A stretch of 64,000 nucleotides of DNA from Sphingobacterium sp. CZ-UAM (GTDB taxonomy: Bacteria; Bacteroidota; Bacteroidia; Sphingobacteriales; Sphingobacteriaceae). A model generated the notes under the pieces. That model saw only the letters and a program-made list of their open reading frames with translations, made no database searches and was not told the DNA's origin. How positions within the stretch are numbered: position 1 is the first letter of the stretch; every line of letters starts with the position of its first letter. Position numbers and translations under genes: made by a program. This document shows positions 52,752 to 61,544 of the stretch, piece by piece. The stretch lies in assembly GCF_002000245.1 (NCBI RefSeq), contig NZ_MTCM01000001.1, forward strand, positions 186,001 through 250,000, given 5' to 3'.

Positions 52752-55028
52752 TTAAAGTAGTTTAAAATTCCCCTCTTTAACATCACGGCTATTGGGACCG
52801 ATATAGATTTTAAAATCTCCTGGCTCGGCTACGTAGTTCAGATTATTATCGAAGAATTTGAGATCCTTTACGTTAATCTCAAATTTAACCGTCTTCATTT
52901 CACCTTTCTTCAAATATATTTTCTGAAATCCTTTTAATTCTTTTACCGGACGGGTAACTGAGCCAACCAAGTCCTGGATGTAGAGCTGAACTGTTTCTTC
53001 GGCATCATATTTCCCGGTATTGCTAATCGTGATACTCGCTTGAATACTACTGTTGTTGTCCAATGTGTTTTTATCTAGATGAATATCACCATAAGTAAAG
53101 CTTGTGTAACTCAGTCCATAACCAAAAGGGTAGAGCGGAGCGTTGCTTACATCTAAATAATTCGATTTAAATTTTTCAAAATCCCCAGAATTTCCATAAG
53201 GTCTTCCGGTATTTTTGTGCGCATAGTAGATGGGGATTTGCCCAACATTGCGCGGAAAAGTTGCTGTAATCTTTCCAGAGGGAACGACATCTCCAAACAA
53301 TACATCTGCAACGGCCTTTCCGGTCTCTGTGCCCCCAAACCAAACATTTAATATAGCGGGGACATGGGCATCTTCCCAGGTCAAGGTAAGCGGCCTACCA
53401 GTAAATAAAACAAGCACAACTGGCTTTCCGGTTGATAACAAGGCTTTTAAAAGATTTTGCTGATTTTTCGGAATATCCAGTTCGGAACGGCTTGAGCTTT
53501 CGCCGGACATTTCTGAGGATTCCCCAAGTGCTGCAACAATGACATCCGCTTGTTCGGCAACCTTCAACGCCTCCGCAATAATTTCATCTTCTTTTCGGGG
53601 ATCCCTGGCTATTGTACGGCCAAACATTGTTGCATGTTTTTGATAAGTAGGATCTTCCAGAAGGTTACTGCCCAAGTGCGTAAGGAGATTTACTTTGTTA
53701 CCCAAAACCGCTTTCATTCCTTCCACCAATGAAGCTGTTTTCTCTAATTCCGCACTCACACTCCAGGTTCCCGGCATATTGGCACCTGAATTGGCTAGCG
53801 GGCCGATTACAGCGACTGTGCCCGACTTTTTTAATGGGAGAATCTGATTTTCATTTTTCAATAAAACGAATGATTTAGCCGCAATTTCTCTTGCTTTGGC
53901 CTGGTTGGCTGCAGAACCGATGACGGTTTTTGCGCGCTGATCATCGCAATAACGATAAGGATCTTCGAATAATCCCAGTTTATACTTTGCTTCCAGTACA
54001 AAACGACAGGCTCGATCAATATCGGCGAGTTGGACTTTACCTTGATCAAGTGATTTTTTCAACGTGGTTAGAAAACCTTCGCCGACCATATCCATGTCTA
54101 CTCCGGCATTTAAGCTGAGCGCCGATACCTGTTGCAGATCTCCAAGGCCATGTGCTGAGAGTTCATTAACAGCGGTATAGTCGGTTACGACCAAGCCTTT
54201 AAAGCCCCATTGTTTGCGTAATACGTCGGTCATCAACCATTTATTGGCCGAAGCAGGTACGCCATTGATGTCGTTGAAAGAAGTCATGATGCTCCCTGCG
54301 CCAGCATCTATAGCCGCTTTGTAGGGCGGTAGATATTCATTGTACATACGATGAAGGCTCATATCGGTACTGTTGTAGTCCCGGCCAGCTTCTGCGGCAC
54401 CGTATAACGCAAAATGTTTCACACAGGCCATCATGGTATTGTGTGCAGCTAGATTATCGCCTTGAAAACCATGAACAACAGCTTCGGCAACCTTCGAACT
54501 CAGGTAAGTATCTTCACCGGCGCCTTCAGAGATACGACCCCATCTTGGATCCCTCGAAATATCTACCATCGGCGAGAAAGCCCAGTTTATCCCATCAGCT
54601 GTGGCTTCCTCGGCAGCAATACGGGCAGACTGCTGAATTAATCCCATGTCCCATGTCGCTGCAAGGCCCAAAGGAATAGGGAAAACCGTGCGATAGCCAT
54701 GGATAACATCCATACCAAAGATAATCGGAATCTTAAGCCTGGACTGTTTGATTGCAATTTCTTGGGTTTTCCGAATCTTGGATGGCGTACTCATACTGAA
54801 TATGCCACCAATCTGACCATTTCGGATTTTAGTTTCCACATCCGTGGAAACCGTAGTTCCTGTTGTCGCTTCACCGCCTGTGACCAGATTTAGCTGCCCG
54901 ATCTTTTCTTCTACAGTCATTTTAGCCATGAGTTGGTCTATAAACTGGTCCATTTTTTGATTCGACTGTGCTGGGCTGGCATGCCAAGCCAAAAACGCAA
55001 GGAGGAATGTTCCTACTACTTTTTTCAT
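52752..55028 (-). CDS. bglX: Glycoside hydrolase family 3 beta-glucosidase, secreted
   Basis: Retaining beta-glucosidase of 758 aa. The signal peptide is about residues 1-20. The TIM barrel has GRISEGAGEDTYLSS and KHFALYGAAEAGRDYN, and the nucleophile Asp in GLVVTDYTAVNEL. The second domain carries the acid/base candidate Glu in SSEMSGESSSRSEL, and the C-terminal fibronectin-III-like domain begins near PLYPFGYGLSYTSF. It is a BglX-type enzyme. It lies downstream of a GH144-type enzyme and SusCD and probably cleaves the released beta-1,2-glucooligosaccharides (such as sophorose) in the periplasm. Confidence 0.93.
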   Translation of the reverse strand: MKKVVGTFLLAFLAWHASPAQSNQKMDQFIDQLMAKMTVEEKIGQLNLVTGGEATTGTTVSTDVETKIRNGQIGGIFSMSTPSKIRKTQEIAIKQSRLKIPIIFGMDVIHGYRTVFPIPLGLAATWDMGLIQQSARIAAEEATADGINWAFSPMVDISRDPRWGRISEGAGEDTYLSSKVAEAVVHGFQGDNLAAHNTMMACVKHFALYGAAEAGRDYNSTDMSLHRMYNEYLPPYKAAIDAGAGSIMTSFNDINGVPASANKWLMTDVLRKQWGFKGLVVTDYTAVNELSAHGLGDLQQVSALSLNAGVDMDMVGEGFLTTLKKSLDQGKVQLADIDRACRFVLEAKYKLGLFEDPYRYCDDQRAKTVIGSAANQAKAREIAAKSFVLLKNENQILPLKKSGTVAVIGPLANSGANMPGTWSVSAELEKTASLVEGMKAVLGNKVNLLTHLGSNLLEDPTYQKHATMFGRTIARDPRKEDEIIAEALKVAEQADVIVAALGESSEMSGESSSRSELDIPKNQQNLLKALLSTGKPVVLVLFTGRPLTLTWEDAHVPAILNVWFGGTETGKAVADVLFGDVVPSGKITATFPRNVGQIPIYYAHKNTGRPYGNSGDFEKFKSNYLDVSNAPLYPFGYGLSYTSFTYGDIHLDKNTLDNNSSIQASITISNTGKYDAEETVQLYIQDLVGSVTRPVKELKGFQKIYLKKGEMKTVKFEINVKDLKFFDNNLNYVAEPGDFKIYIGPNSRDVKEGNFKLL

Positions 55029-55262
55029 GTATTAATTTCTTTTATATTGTTATGAACGATTGTTATAAACGGGCTTACCATATCCGGTTTTGTGGATGAT
55101 TGAAGTTTTGTTAGATCACGATTACATGCTATAACCTAATTTAATTTACAGCTCAATATGATCTTTATAATCTGTTCATGTTTGTTATTGACGGTTTTAT
55201 ATTTTCGTGGAGGGAACCATTTTTAACGTGTGACGGATTAAAAATGATTCCGACGTTTACCA

Positions 55263-56648
55263 CTACTTTAAATAAGGACTTGTAAAACCAAGTTTTTTCA
55301 GTCCTTGCTGGATCTCTGGTGCTTGCATAAATAAATCCCAGATCTTTCCTGTTCTATAATTCTCGATCATAACAATGATCGGTCCTTGATCGATGGCTAG
55401 ATAACGTTGTGGAAACCAGTTGGCAGTTTCACTGTAGGCATCATAATAACCATATTTACCCCAAACTTTATCCCTTAGTTTTCCGTTGAGATATTGCGCA
55501 AACCGGATACTTTCATGTGGGGTGTAGGGTATCGAAGATAATGCTGCGGTAGGTGAGATGACACCCGGGTCGTTGTCGGGATGATGCGCATCATATCCCT
55601 TGATGGAATAGCTGGCTGTCCAGCCCCAACCTTTGTCAGGTCCATAACCCTTGTAACCTTTTGGGTTTTGTCCCGCATAAGCCAGATTTATTTTAACATG
55701 GTTGCTGGTGGCCTCCCAATAATCAGCATACTGATCTTTTAAGCCTTTCGGGCTTAAACCTAAGTAAGAATAGTGTTCCCAAAACAAAGGGCCTACTTCG
55801 CCTTCTTTGGCATTGTGTTTAAGGACTAATGGAATATCATATTTTTTAGCATTGCTTTTAATCCCGCCGGATCTTGCCCATCCTTCGTGGTACACACGCG
55901 GTGAAATCGGGTGAGTGGGAGAGGAGGCTGCTAGAACATAGGTAATCAGACATTCATCATAGCCTTTGATGGGATGGTTTTGTTGAAAATTAAATTTTGG
56001 ACTCCAATGCCAGTACAGCACATTTTTTCCATTTGTATAATGGTTCCAGTCGATTTCTTTCCAAAGTTTATCCGCTTTTTGGGAAACTACTTTAGCCGCG
56101 TCACTCTTGTCTTTTAAATATTCACGAATAGTGATGAGTCCCTGTGCTAAGAAGGCCGTTTCAACAATATCTCCACCATTGTCTTTGTCACTAAAAGGTT
56201 TGGCCGTGCCTAATTCGCCGTTATACCAATGTGCCCAGGCACCGCGAAATCTTTCGATCTTGGCAAGATAGTCCATCATATGGTTGAGCTTTTGAATACC
56301 TTGTTCCGCTGTGATAAAGCCTCGTTCCATGGCAACGATCATCCCCATCAGACCAAAACCGCTTCCACCGATAGTCACCACATTACGATCATTCTCCGGA
56401 TATACACCATCCATGTGGATACGTTCGCGTGCTAGCCCTGACGTTGGCTCGGCACCCTCCCAAAAATATTGGAAGGTCTGTTGTTGAATATTCGTCAACA
56501 GCGAGTCTTCATTCATTTGAGACTGATCTATAGAATCATTTGTGGATGGATTTCCAACGTTTTTGGTGGCGGTGTTTTGGCATGAACTACTGAGAAGAAG
56601 GGCCAAAGCAATACCGGCAAGGCTTGGATATGCTATTCGTGTTCTCAT
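55263..56648 (-). CDS. Glucoamylase-fold lipoprotein, GH144-type (endo-beta-1,2-glucanase candidate)
   Basis: Lipoprotein of 461 aa with lipobox LLSSSC (Cys23). The mature protein is an (alpha/alpha)6-type glucoamylase fold, shown by TFQYFWEGAEPTSGLARER near the N-terminus, GGSGFGLMGMIVAMERGF, NGELGTAKPFSDKDNGGDIVETAFL and KGYGPDKGWGWTASY. This is the PF10091/GH144 pattern known from Chitinophaga endo-beta-1,2-glucanase. It is between susD and a GH3 beta-glucosidase. Activity is inferred from family and context. Confidence 0.85.
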   Translation of the reverse strand: MRTRIAYPSLAGIALALLLSSSCQNTATKNVGNPSTNDSIDQSQMNEDSLLTNIQQQTFQYFWEGAEPTSGLARERIHMDGVYPENDRNVVTIGGSGFGLMGMIVAMERGFITAEQGIQKLNHMMDYLAKIERFRGAWAHWYNGELGTAKPFSDKDNGGDIVETAFLAQGLITIREYLKDKSDAAKVVSQKADKLWKEIDWNHYTNGKNVLYWHWSPKFNFQQNHPIKGYDECLITYVLAASSPTHPISPRVYHEGWARSGGIKSNAKKYDIPLVLKHNAKEGEVGPLFWEHYSYLGLSPKGLKDQYADYWEATSNHVKINLAYAGQNPKGYKGYGPDKGWGWTASYSIKGYDAHHPDNDPGVISPTAALSSIPYTPHESIRFAQYLNGKLRDKVWGKYGYYDAYSETANWFPQRYLAIDQGPIIVMIENYRTGKIWDLFMQAPEIQQGLKKLGFTSPYLK

Positions 56649-56680
56649 GGATAAAAAAGTTTTTTAAGAGTCTTGAAAAA

Positions 56681-56710
56681 TGTCCAAACGACCATCGTGT
56701 CGTTTGGACA
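56681..56710 (-). terminator. Terminator-like hairpin between susD and GH144
   Basis: TGTCCAAACGAC (56681-56692) and GTCGTTTGGACA (56699-56710) form a perfect 12-bp stem. On the minus strand a T5 run follows. It lies between co-directional genes of one operon, like the one after the first susD. Confidence 0.65.
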
Positions 56711-56730
56711 GTGTTATTGTTTGTGCTGTA

Positions 56731-58161
56731 TTACCAACCTGGGTTTTGCGGCATTTCTGGTGTTTGTATACGCTGATTTTCTGGAATTGGAAATAAAAGC
56801 ATTTTGTCCTGGAATGTTTTTCCATTTGCGGCCATTGCGGCTTTAGCTTGTTTTGTACGTATCAGATCAAACCAACGATCATGTTCGAAAGCTAGTTCAA
56901 GGCGTCTTTCTTTCCATATTAATTGACGGAGCTGCGCTTGATCCGTCGTCGTTATTTTCGGTAATTTTACACGTGTACGGATTATATTGAGTGCATCTAA
57001 GGCTTCATTGCTGTTACCAAGTTCGTTGGAAGCTTCTGCAAGGATAAGATAAATCTCGCCTAACCGCAGATAACGAATGTTTTTATCCGTATCACCGGCA
57101 CCACCGTTTGCGGAAGAATAGGCTTTTTCGTTATACATCGGATTTTCTACGCCATTGTCGATCAACCGGCCATCATAAAGCGTTTCACCTCTGAAAATAA
57201 TGGTTGCGTCGCGACGGATGCTGTCATTTTCTGCATTGAAAGCATTCAGTAGATTTTGGCTGGGGATATTGAAACCCCAGCCTAAAGCGACTGCACCACC
57301 ACGGGGAGCCTGTACTTGGCTATATTGTTGGATGCCATGTGCAATGGATGTTCCGCGTGCCTGCCATTCAAATAATGATTCTGGACCATTCTCTCCTGCC
57401 AGCCGCCAAATTGTCGCGTAGTCTTTTTCAAGGCTATAGCCCCCTGAGTTGATAACAGTTTTGGCCATATCGGCTGCTTGTTGCCACTTATTTTGATATA
57501 GATACACTTTTGATAATAATCCTTGTGCAGCACCTTTGGTCGCGCGTCCGAGATCTTTTGCCGCATATGCAGATTTTACAGGAAGGTTGTCAATTGCAAA
57601 CTTAAGATCCGCTTCGATATACGCATAGACTTCGGCAGCTGGTTCCCTTTTGATGTAATCGCGTTCTTGGATGGGAACGTCCCCCCAGCCGCGGACCAAA
57701 TAAAAATAGTTCAGTGCCCGAAGGAATCTGGCTTCTCCGATTAATCTGTTTTTATAGGCCTCATCAGTTAGGCCATACTCTTCAGTATACTCAATTGCGC
57801 GTGTAGCGCGACCTATAGATTTATACCATCGGGCCCACATCGATTGAAATGAACCCGCTGTGGAGGTATAGGTAAGATTATCCAATAATAATTTGTCGCC
57901 ACCTGAATCGGTTGCGGAGCTCCCTTTATCTGCGTTATCTGAAATCATTTCAGTTATTCCCAAAAAGGAAAAAGCATAATCCCAATCCGTAAACATGCCA
58001 TAGACACCATTCACAAATTGTTCAGGGGTATATACCGTACCACTATCTTCTGCCTCGACATTTTCTTTTGAAGGAACATCTAAAAATTTGCTGTCTTTGC
58101 AGGAATGTAATGTCAAACCTGCGCTGAGTACGATTGCTATATAGAGTTTATTAATTTTCAT
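56731..58161 (-). CDS. SusD/RagB-family lipoprotein (beta-glucan locus)
   Basis: Glycan-binding surface lipoprotein of 476 aa with lipobox LHSC (Cys21). The SusD core reads WYKSIGRATRAIEYTEEYG, YLVRGWGDVPI, KGAAQGLLSKVYLYQ and LRLGEIYLILAEASNELGN. The C-terminal ERRLELAFEHDRWFDLIR and PIPENQRIQTPEMPQNPGW are diagnostic. It lies 19 nt after susC. A terminator-like hairpin follows its stop, before the GH144 gene, so its level may exceed that of the enzymes. Confidence 0.96.
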   Translation of the reverse strand: MKINKLYIAIVLSAGLTLHSCKDSKFLDVPSKENVEAEDSGTVYTPEQFVNGVYGMFTDWDYAFSFLGITEMISDNADKGSSATDSGGDKLLLDNLTYTSTAGSFQSMWARWYKSIGRATRAIEYTEEYGLTDEAYKNRLIGEARFLRALNYFYLVRGWGDVPIQERDYIKREPAAEVYAYIEADLKFAIDNLPVKSAYAAKDLGRATKGAAQGLLSKVYLYQNKWQQAADMAKTVINSGGYSLEKDYATIWRLAGENGPESLFEWQARGTSIAHGIQQYSQVQAPRGGAVALGWGFNIPSQNLLNAFNAENDSIRRDATIIFRGETLYDGRLIDNGVENPMYNEKAYSSANGGAGDTDKNIRYLRLGEIYLILAEASNELGNSNEALDALNIIRTRVKLPKITTTDQAQLRQLIWKERRLELAFEHDRWFDLIRTKQAKAAMAANGKTFQDKMLLFPIPENQRIQTPEMPQNPGW

Positions 58162-58180
58162 CGTGTTGTAATTTTAAAGA

Positions 58181-61100
58181 TTAAAATTGCATGTTAAGTC
58201 CAAAAAGGAAATTACGGGTGGTCGGATAAGCCGAAAGCTCGATACCGGAGGTCAAATTGGGACTACCGTCACCAGCCAATTCAGGCGAGAAACCGCTATA
58301 TTTGGTGAACATAAATGGATTCTGAGCGGTTACATATAATCGTAATTTTGATTTTGAGCTATATAGTTTATCAAATGTGTAGCCAATAGTGATGTTGTTG
58401 ATACGGAAATAACTGCCTGATTCAAGGAAGTAACTTGAGGCCCAGATTGCCCGTTCGGCTCCTGGATGTACATTGGTTGAACCTGGTCCTGTCCAACGGT
58501 TCTCAAAGGTCGACAGGGCAATATTTTCTCCACCATCGGTACGTGTACTTTTCATGCCATTATAAATCTTGTTGCCGGCAACACCATAACCTGAAACATT
58601 AAAATCAATGACCTTATAGTTGATACCCAGATTAATCCCATAGGTTGAACTTGGTATAAAGGAACCGAAAAATTTCTTATCTCTGGTATCAATTACGCCA
58701 TCCTCATTTTGATCTTTATATTTTAAGTAACCTGGTTTAGCTGGTCCGAAAGAAGGATTATTAGCGATATCATTCGCATCCTGAAATACACCGATTGATT
58801 CAAACATCCACCAAGCATAAATAGGTTGGCCGACCCGCAGCTGCTTTGTGATTTCACCATTGTTCAGACTCCCCCCGGTAGCGCCATCATAGGTATGGAC
58901 TACCTCTGTTACTTTGTTGCTGTTATAAGAATAGTTGACTCCGACCGAATAACTAAAATCTGGCGAGATATTCTTGTTCCAATTTAAGGCGACTTCAACT
59001 CCTTGATTTAATACCTTGGCGCCATGTGCGTAATAGTTTTTTTCATCTGGTGACGAATAAATCGGAGTGACGTCGAGAATGGTATTGGTATTCTTTTTAT
59101 GATAATAATCGACTGAACCTGACAGATTATTAAATAACGTGAAGTCTATTCCGGCACCGGTTTCCTTGGTAACCTCCCAGCTTAAGTCGACCGGAGGTGT
59201 TCCTTTGGCGCTACCGTATACCATATTCTGTTCGGGACCAAAAACATAGTTGTAGTTGGAACTCTCCGGACTGGAAAAAATATTAAAGACGTTTAATGGA
59301 ATATTCTGATTCCCCAAATGACCATAGTTAGCCCTAACTTTTAAGAAGTTGATCCAGCTGATGTCTTTAACAAATTCTTCATTGGATGCGGTCCAGCCCA
59401 GGCCGAAGGATGGAAATGTTCCCCAATATTTACCTGTATTACGAAATACACTTGAGGCATCTCTTCGAACTGTTGCTGTTAAATAATAGCGACTGTCATA
59501 GTTATACTGCGCCCGCCCAAAATAAGAGGCTAAAGCTCTCGGTGTATAGTAAGTCTGACGAGTGACCAATTTGTATTCATCCGATGCCAGATCAATATTC
59601 CAGTACTGTTCCTGCCCCGGGACATTATAGCCCATTTGGCTATTCATATTGTTTATATCATATTTTTCTCGAGACATTCCCAGTACAGCTTCGATGTTGT
59701 GCTTATCAAAGGATTTGTTGAATGTTAGGAAATTTTCCCATGACCATCTGAACTGTTCAAGATTTTCATATTTGAGGCTATTGTTAGCAAAAGCAACATT
59801 GCCAGCGCCCCCTTTTGCTTTCTCGGTATAGAAATCGGCTTCCGACCGCAATGGGTTAGCCTGTAGCCAATTGTTTTTGATATCAGTGAAGACTCGCTGT
59901 TTAGAATAGAATTTGTTGGCACCGATGCGAGAATTTATTTTTAAATAATCCGTGATTTTAAATTCAGCTTCGAAGCTCCCCTGTAACCGTAAGGTATTTG
60001 TGCGTTCATTTTGTCGAAGCACTTCATAGACTGGATTACCGATCGTATTTAAATTTCCAATGGTCTGTCCGGCAGTTCCGTCAATTCCCACTATCCCTGT
60101 TTTTTGGTTGACACGTCCGATCCCATACCGTCCGTTCGAATACATTAATGGCACGAGCGGAGATTGCTTATATGCGCTTGTAAAAGCGCTATTGGGTTTT
60201 GGCGTCGCGTTTGTTAAAGTTAAATTGAGGTTTTGCGAAAATTTGAGCCTATTGTTTAGAAATTTATAGACATTGTTGTTCCGGATTGTGTTTCGGACAT
60301 ATTTGGAGCCATCGAGGATTCCATTCTCGGTAAAGTTATTCGCCGAAACAAAATAATCGACCTTTTCAGTACCACCGGCAATGTTTATGGCATTATTAAA
60401 TACAGTTCCGGTTTTGATTAATTCGTCATACCAATCCGTATTATTGGGCTGATTTTCTTTTAATTCCCAATCAGTTATTCCAAGAGAGAGTAAGTTTTCA
60501 TTAAAATACGTTCTGAATTGATCCCCATTGGCCATTTTGACACCATTTAGAATTTTTTTCATCCCAGCATAACTTTCATAATTAATGTTGACAGTACCCG
60601 CTTTACCCTTTTTTGTGGTTACTATAATGACCCCATTTGCAGCCCTTAAGCCGTAGATAGAAGCCGAGGAAGCATCTTTTAGCACATCCATAGATTCGAT
60701 ATCCGACGGATTGATGTTATTAATATCATCTTGGGCGATACCATCAACAACATATAATGGATTACGTCCAGAAAGCGCTGTTCCTAAGCCTCGGATAATG
60801 ACATTGGGGGATGAGCCCGGAGCTTCATTGGCAACAATATTTAAACCTGCGGCCTTACCCTGTATAGATTGCATCGCTGACATTGCGGGCTGTTTAGTTA
60901 TATCAGCTGATTTTAATGAACTGATTGATCCTGTCAGATCGGCCTTTTTCTGGGTACCGTAACCGATTACGACAACCTCTTCCAAGGCTTTATTTTCGTT
61001 CTCTAGAAAAACATTCAGTTGAGTTTGGTTTCCGATGTATACCGTTTGCGTGCGGTAGCCTAGAAAATTGAAAACTAAGGAGTCGGTAGGAGCGGCGTTG

Positions 61101-61279
61101 ATCTGAAATTTACCCGTTGCGTCGGTTTTGGTAGATACTGCTTTCCCCTTGATACTAATGGTGACCCCGGGCATGGATATCATGCTGGAACCATCTTTGA
61201 CCACTCCCTGTATAGAAGTTTGTCCATAGGCAACCGAGACGACCATGGATGTCAAAAATAATGCGGATAGATTCCTCAT
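58181..61279 (-). CDS. SusC/RagA-family TonB-linked outer membrane protein (beta-glucan locus)
   Basis: Complete SusC of 1032 aa. The signal peptide is about residues 1-19 (ending AYGQ). The carboxypeptidase-regulatory-like domain is about 22-100, and EEVVVIGYGTQKK leads to the plug. The signature MDVLKDASSASIYGLRAANGV follows. The barrel ends FLFGLNMQF with terminal Phe. Its promoter lies 50-80 nt upstream. It should import beta-1,2-glucooligosaccharides captured by the SusD. Confidence 0.96.
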   Translation of the reverse strand: MRNLSALFLTSMVVSVAYGQTSIQGVVKDGSSMISMPGVTISIKGKAVSTKTDATGKFQINAAPTDSLVFNFLGYRTQTVYIGNQTQLNVFLENENKALEEVVVIGYGTQKKADLTGSISSLKSADITKQPAMSAMQSIQGKAAGLNIVANEAPGSSPNVIIRGLGTALSGRNPLYVVDGIAQDDINNINPSDIESMDVLKDASSASIYGLRAANGVIIVTTKKGKAGTVNINYESYAGMKKILNGVKMANGDQFRTYFNENLLSLGITDWELKENQPNNTDWYDELIKTGTVFNNAINIAGGTEKVDYFVSANNFTENGILDGSKYVRNTIRNNNVYKFLNNRLKFSQNLNLTLTNATPKPNSAFTSAYKQSPLVPLMYSNGRYGIGRVNQKTGIVGIDGTAGQTIGNLNTIGNPVYEVLRQNERTNTLRLQGSFEAEFKITDYLKINSRIGANKFYSKQRVFTDIKNNWLQANPLRSEADFYTEKAKGGAGNVAFANNSLKYENLEQFRWSWENFLTFNKSFDKHNIEAVLGMSREKYDINNMNSQMGYNVPGQEQYWNIDLASDEYKLVTRQTYYTPRALASYFGRAQYNYDSRYYLTATVRRDASSVFRNTGKYWGTFPSFGLGWTASNEEFVKDISWINFLKVRANYGHLGNQNIPLNVFNIFSSPESSNYNYVFGPEQNMVYGSAKGTPPVDLSWEVTKETGAGIDFTLFNNLSGSVDYYHKKNTNTILDVTPIYSSPDEKNYYAHGAKVLNQGVEVALNWNKNISPDFSYSVGVNYSYNSNKVTEVVHTYDGATGGSLNNGEITKQLRVGQPIYAWWMFESIGVFQDANDIANNPSFGPAKPGYLKYKDQNEDGVIDTRDKKFFGSFIPSSTYGINLGINYKVIDFNVSGYGVAGNKIYNGMKSTRTDGGENIALSTFENRWTGPGSTNVHPGAERAIWASSYFLESGSYFRINNITIGYTFDKLYSSKSKLRLYVTAQNPFMFTKYSGFSPELAGDGSPNLTSGIELSAYPTTRNFLFGLNMQF

Positions 61280-61329
61280 ATCGTAAAATTTTGGTGTTTG
61301 TTTAAAAATTCAATTGGTTATTCCCTCAG

Positions 61330-61361
61330 CAAATATGTTGATGTAGTACAAGTTTGCCAAA
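61330..61361 (-). promoter_or_regulatory. Promoter of the beta-glucan susC operon
   Basis: Minus strand: TTTG (61361-61358), 20-nt spacer, CATATTTG (61337-61330). The -33 box is perfect; the -7 has C instead of T at its first base. The start would be near 61323, 44 nt before the ATG. Confidence 0.55.
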
Positions 61362-61469
61362 ATTTAACATTTTCACATCACTACTACAGTGGATTTGTAC
61401 TTTCTCAATGCAATTTTTGTTTAGTTGTAATATTTTGATATTGAGGTTTTTAATTTATATTTTTTTGTA

Positions 61470-61510
61470 AAAAAAAGAGCGCTTTAGTGTTGTTTTTACA
61501 CTAAAGCGCT
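61470..61510 (-). terminator. Terminator of the Y_Y_Y regulator gene
   Basis: AGCGCTTTAGTGT (61478-61490) and its exact complement (61498-61510) form a 13-bp stem with a 7-nt loop. A T8 tract follows on the minus strand (61470-61477). It isolates the regulator from the susC promoter. Confidence 0.88.
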
Positions 61511-61544
61511 TGTGTGGTAATGATGTAGTCTTTGTAGCAAAAAT

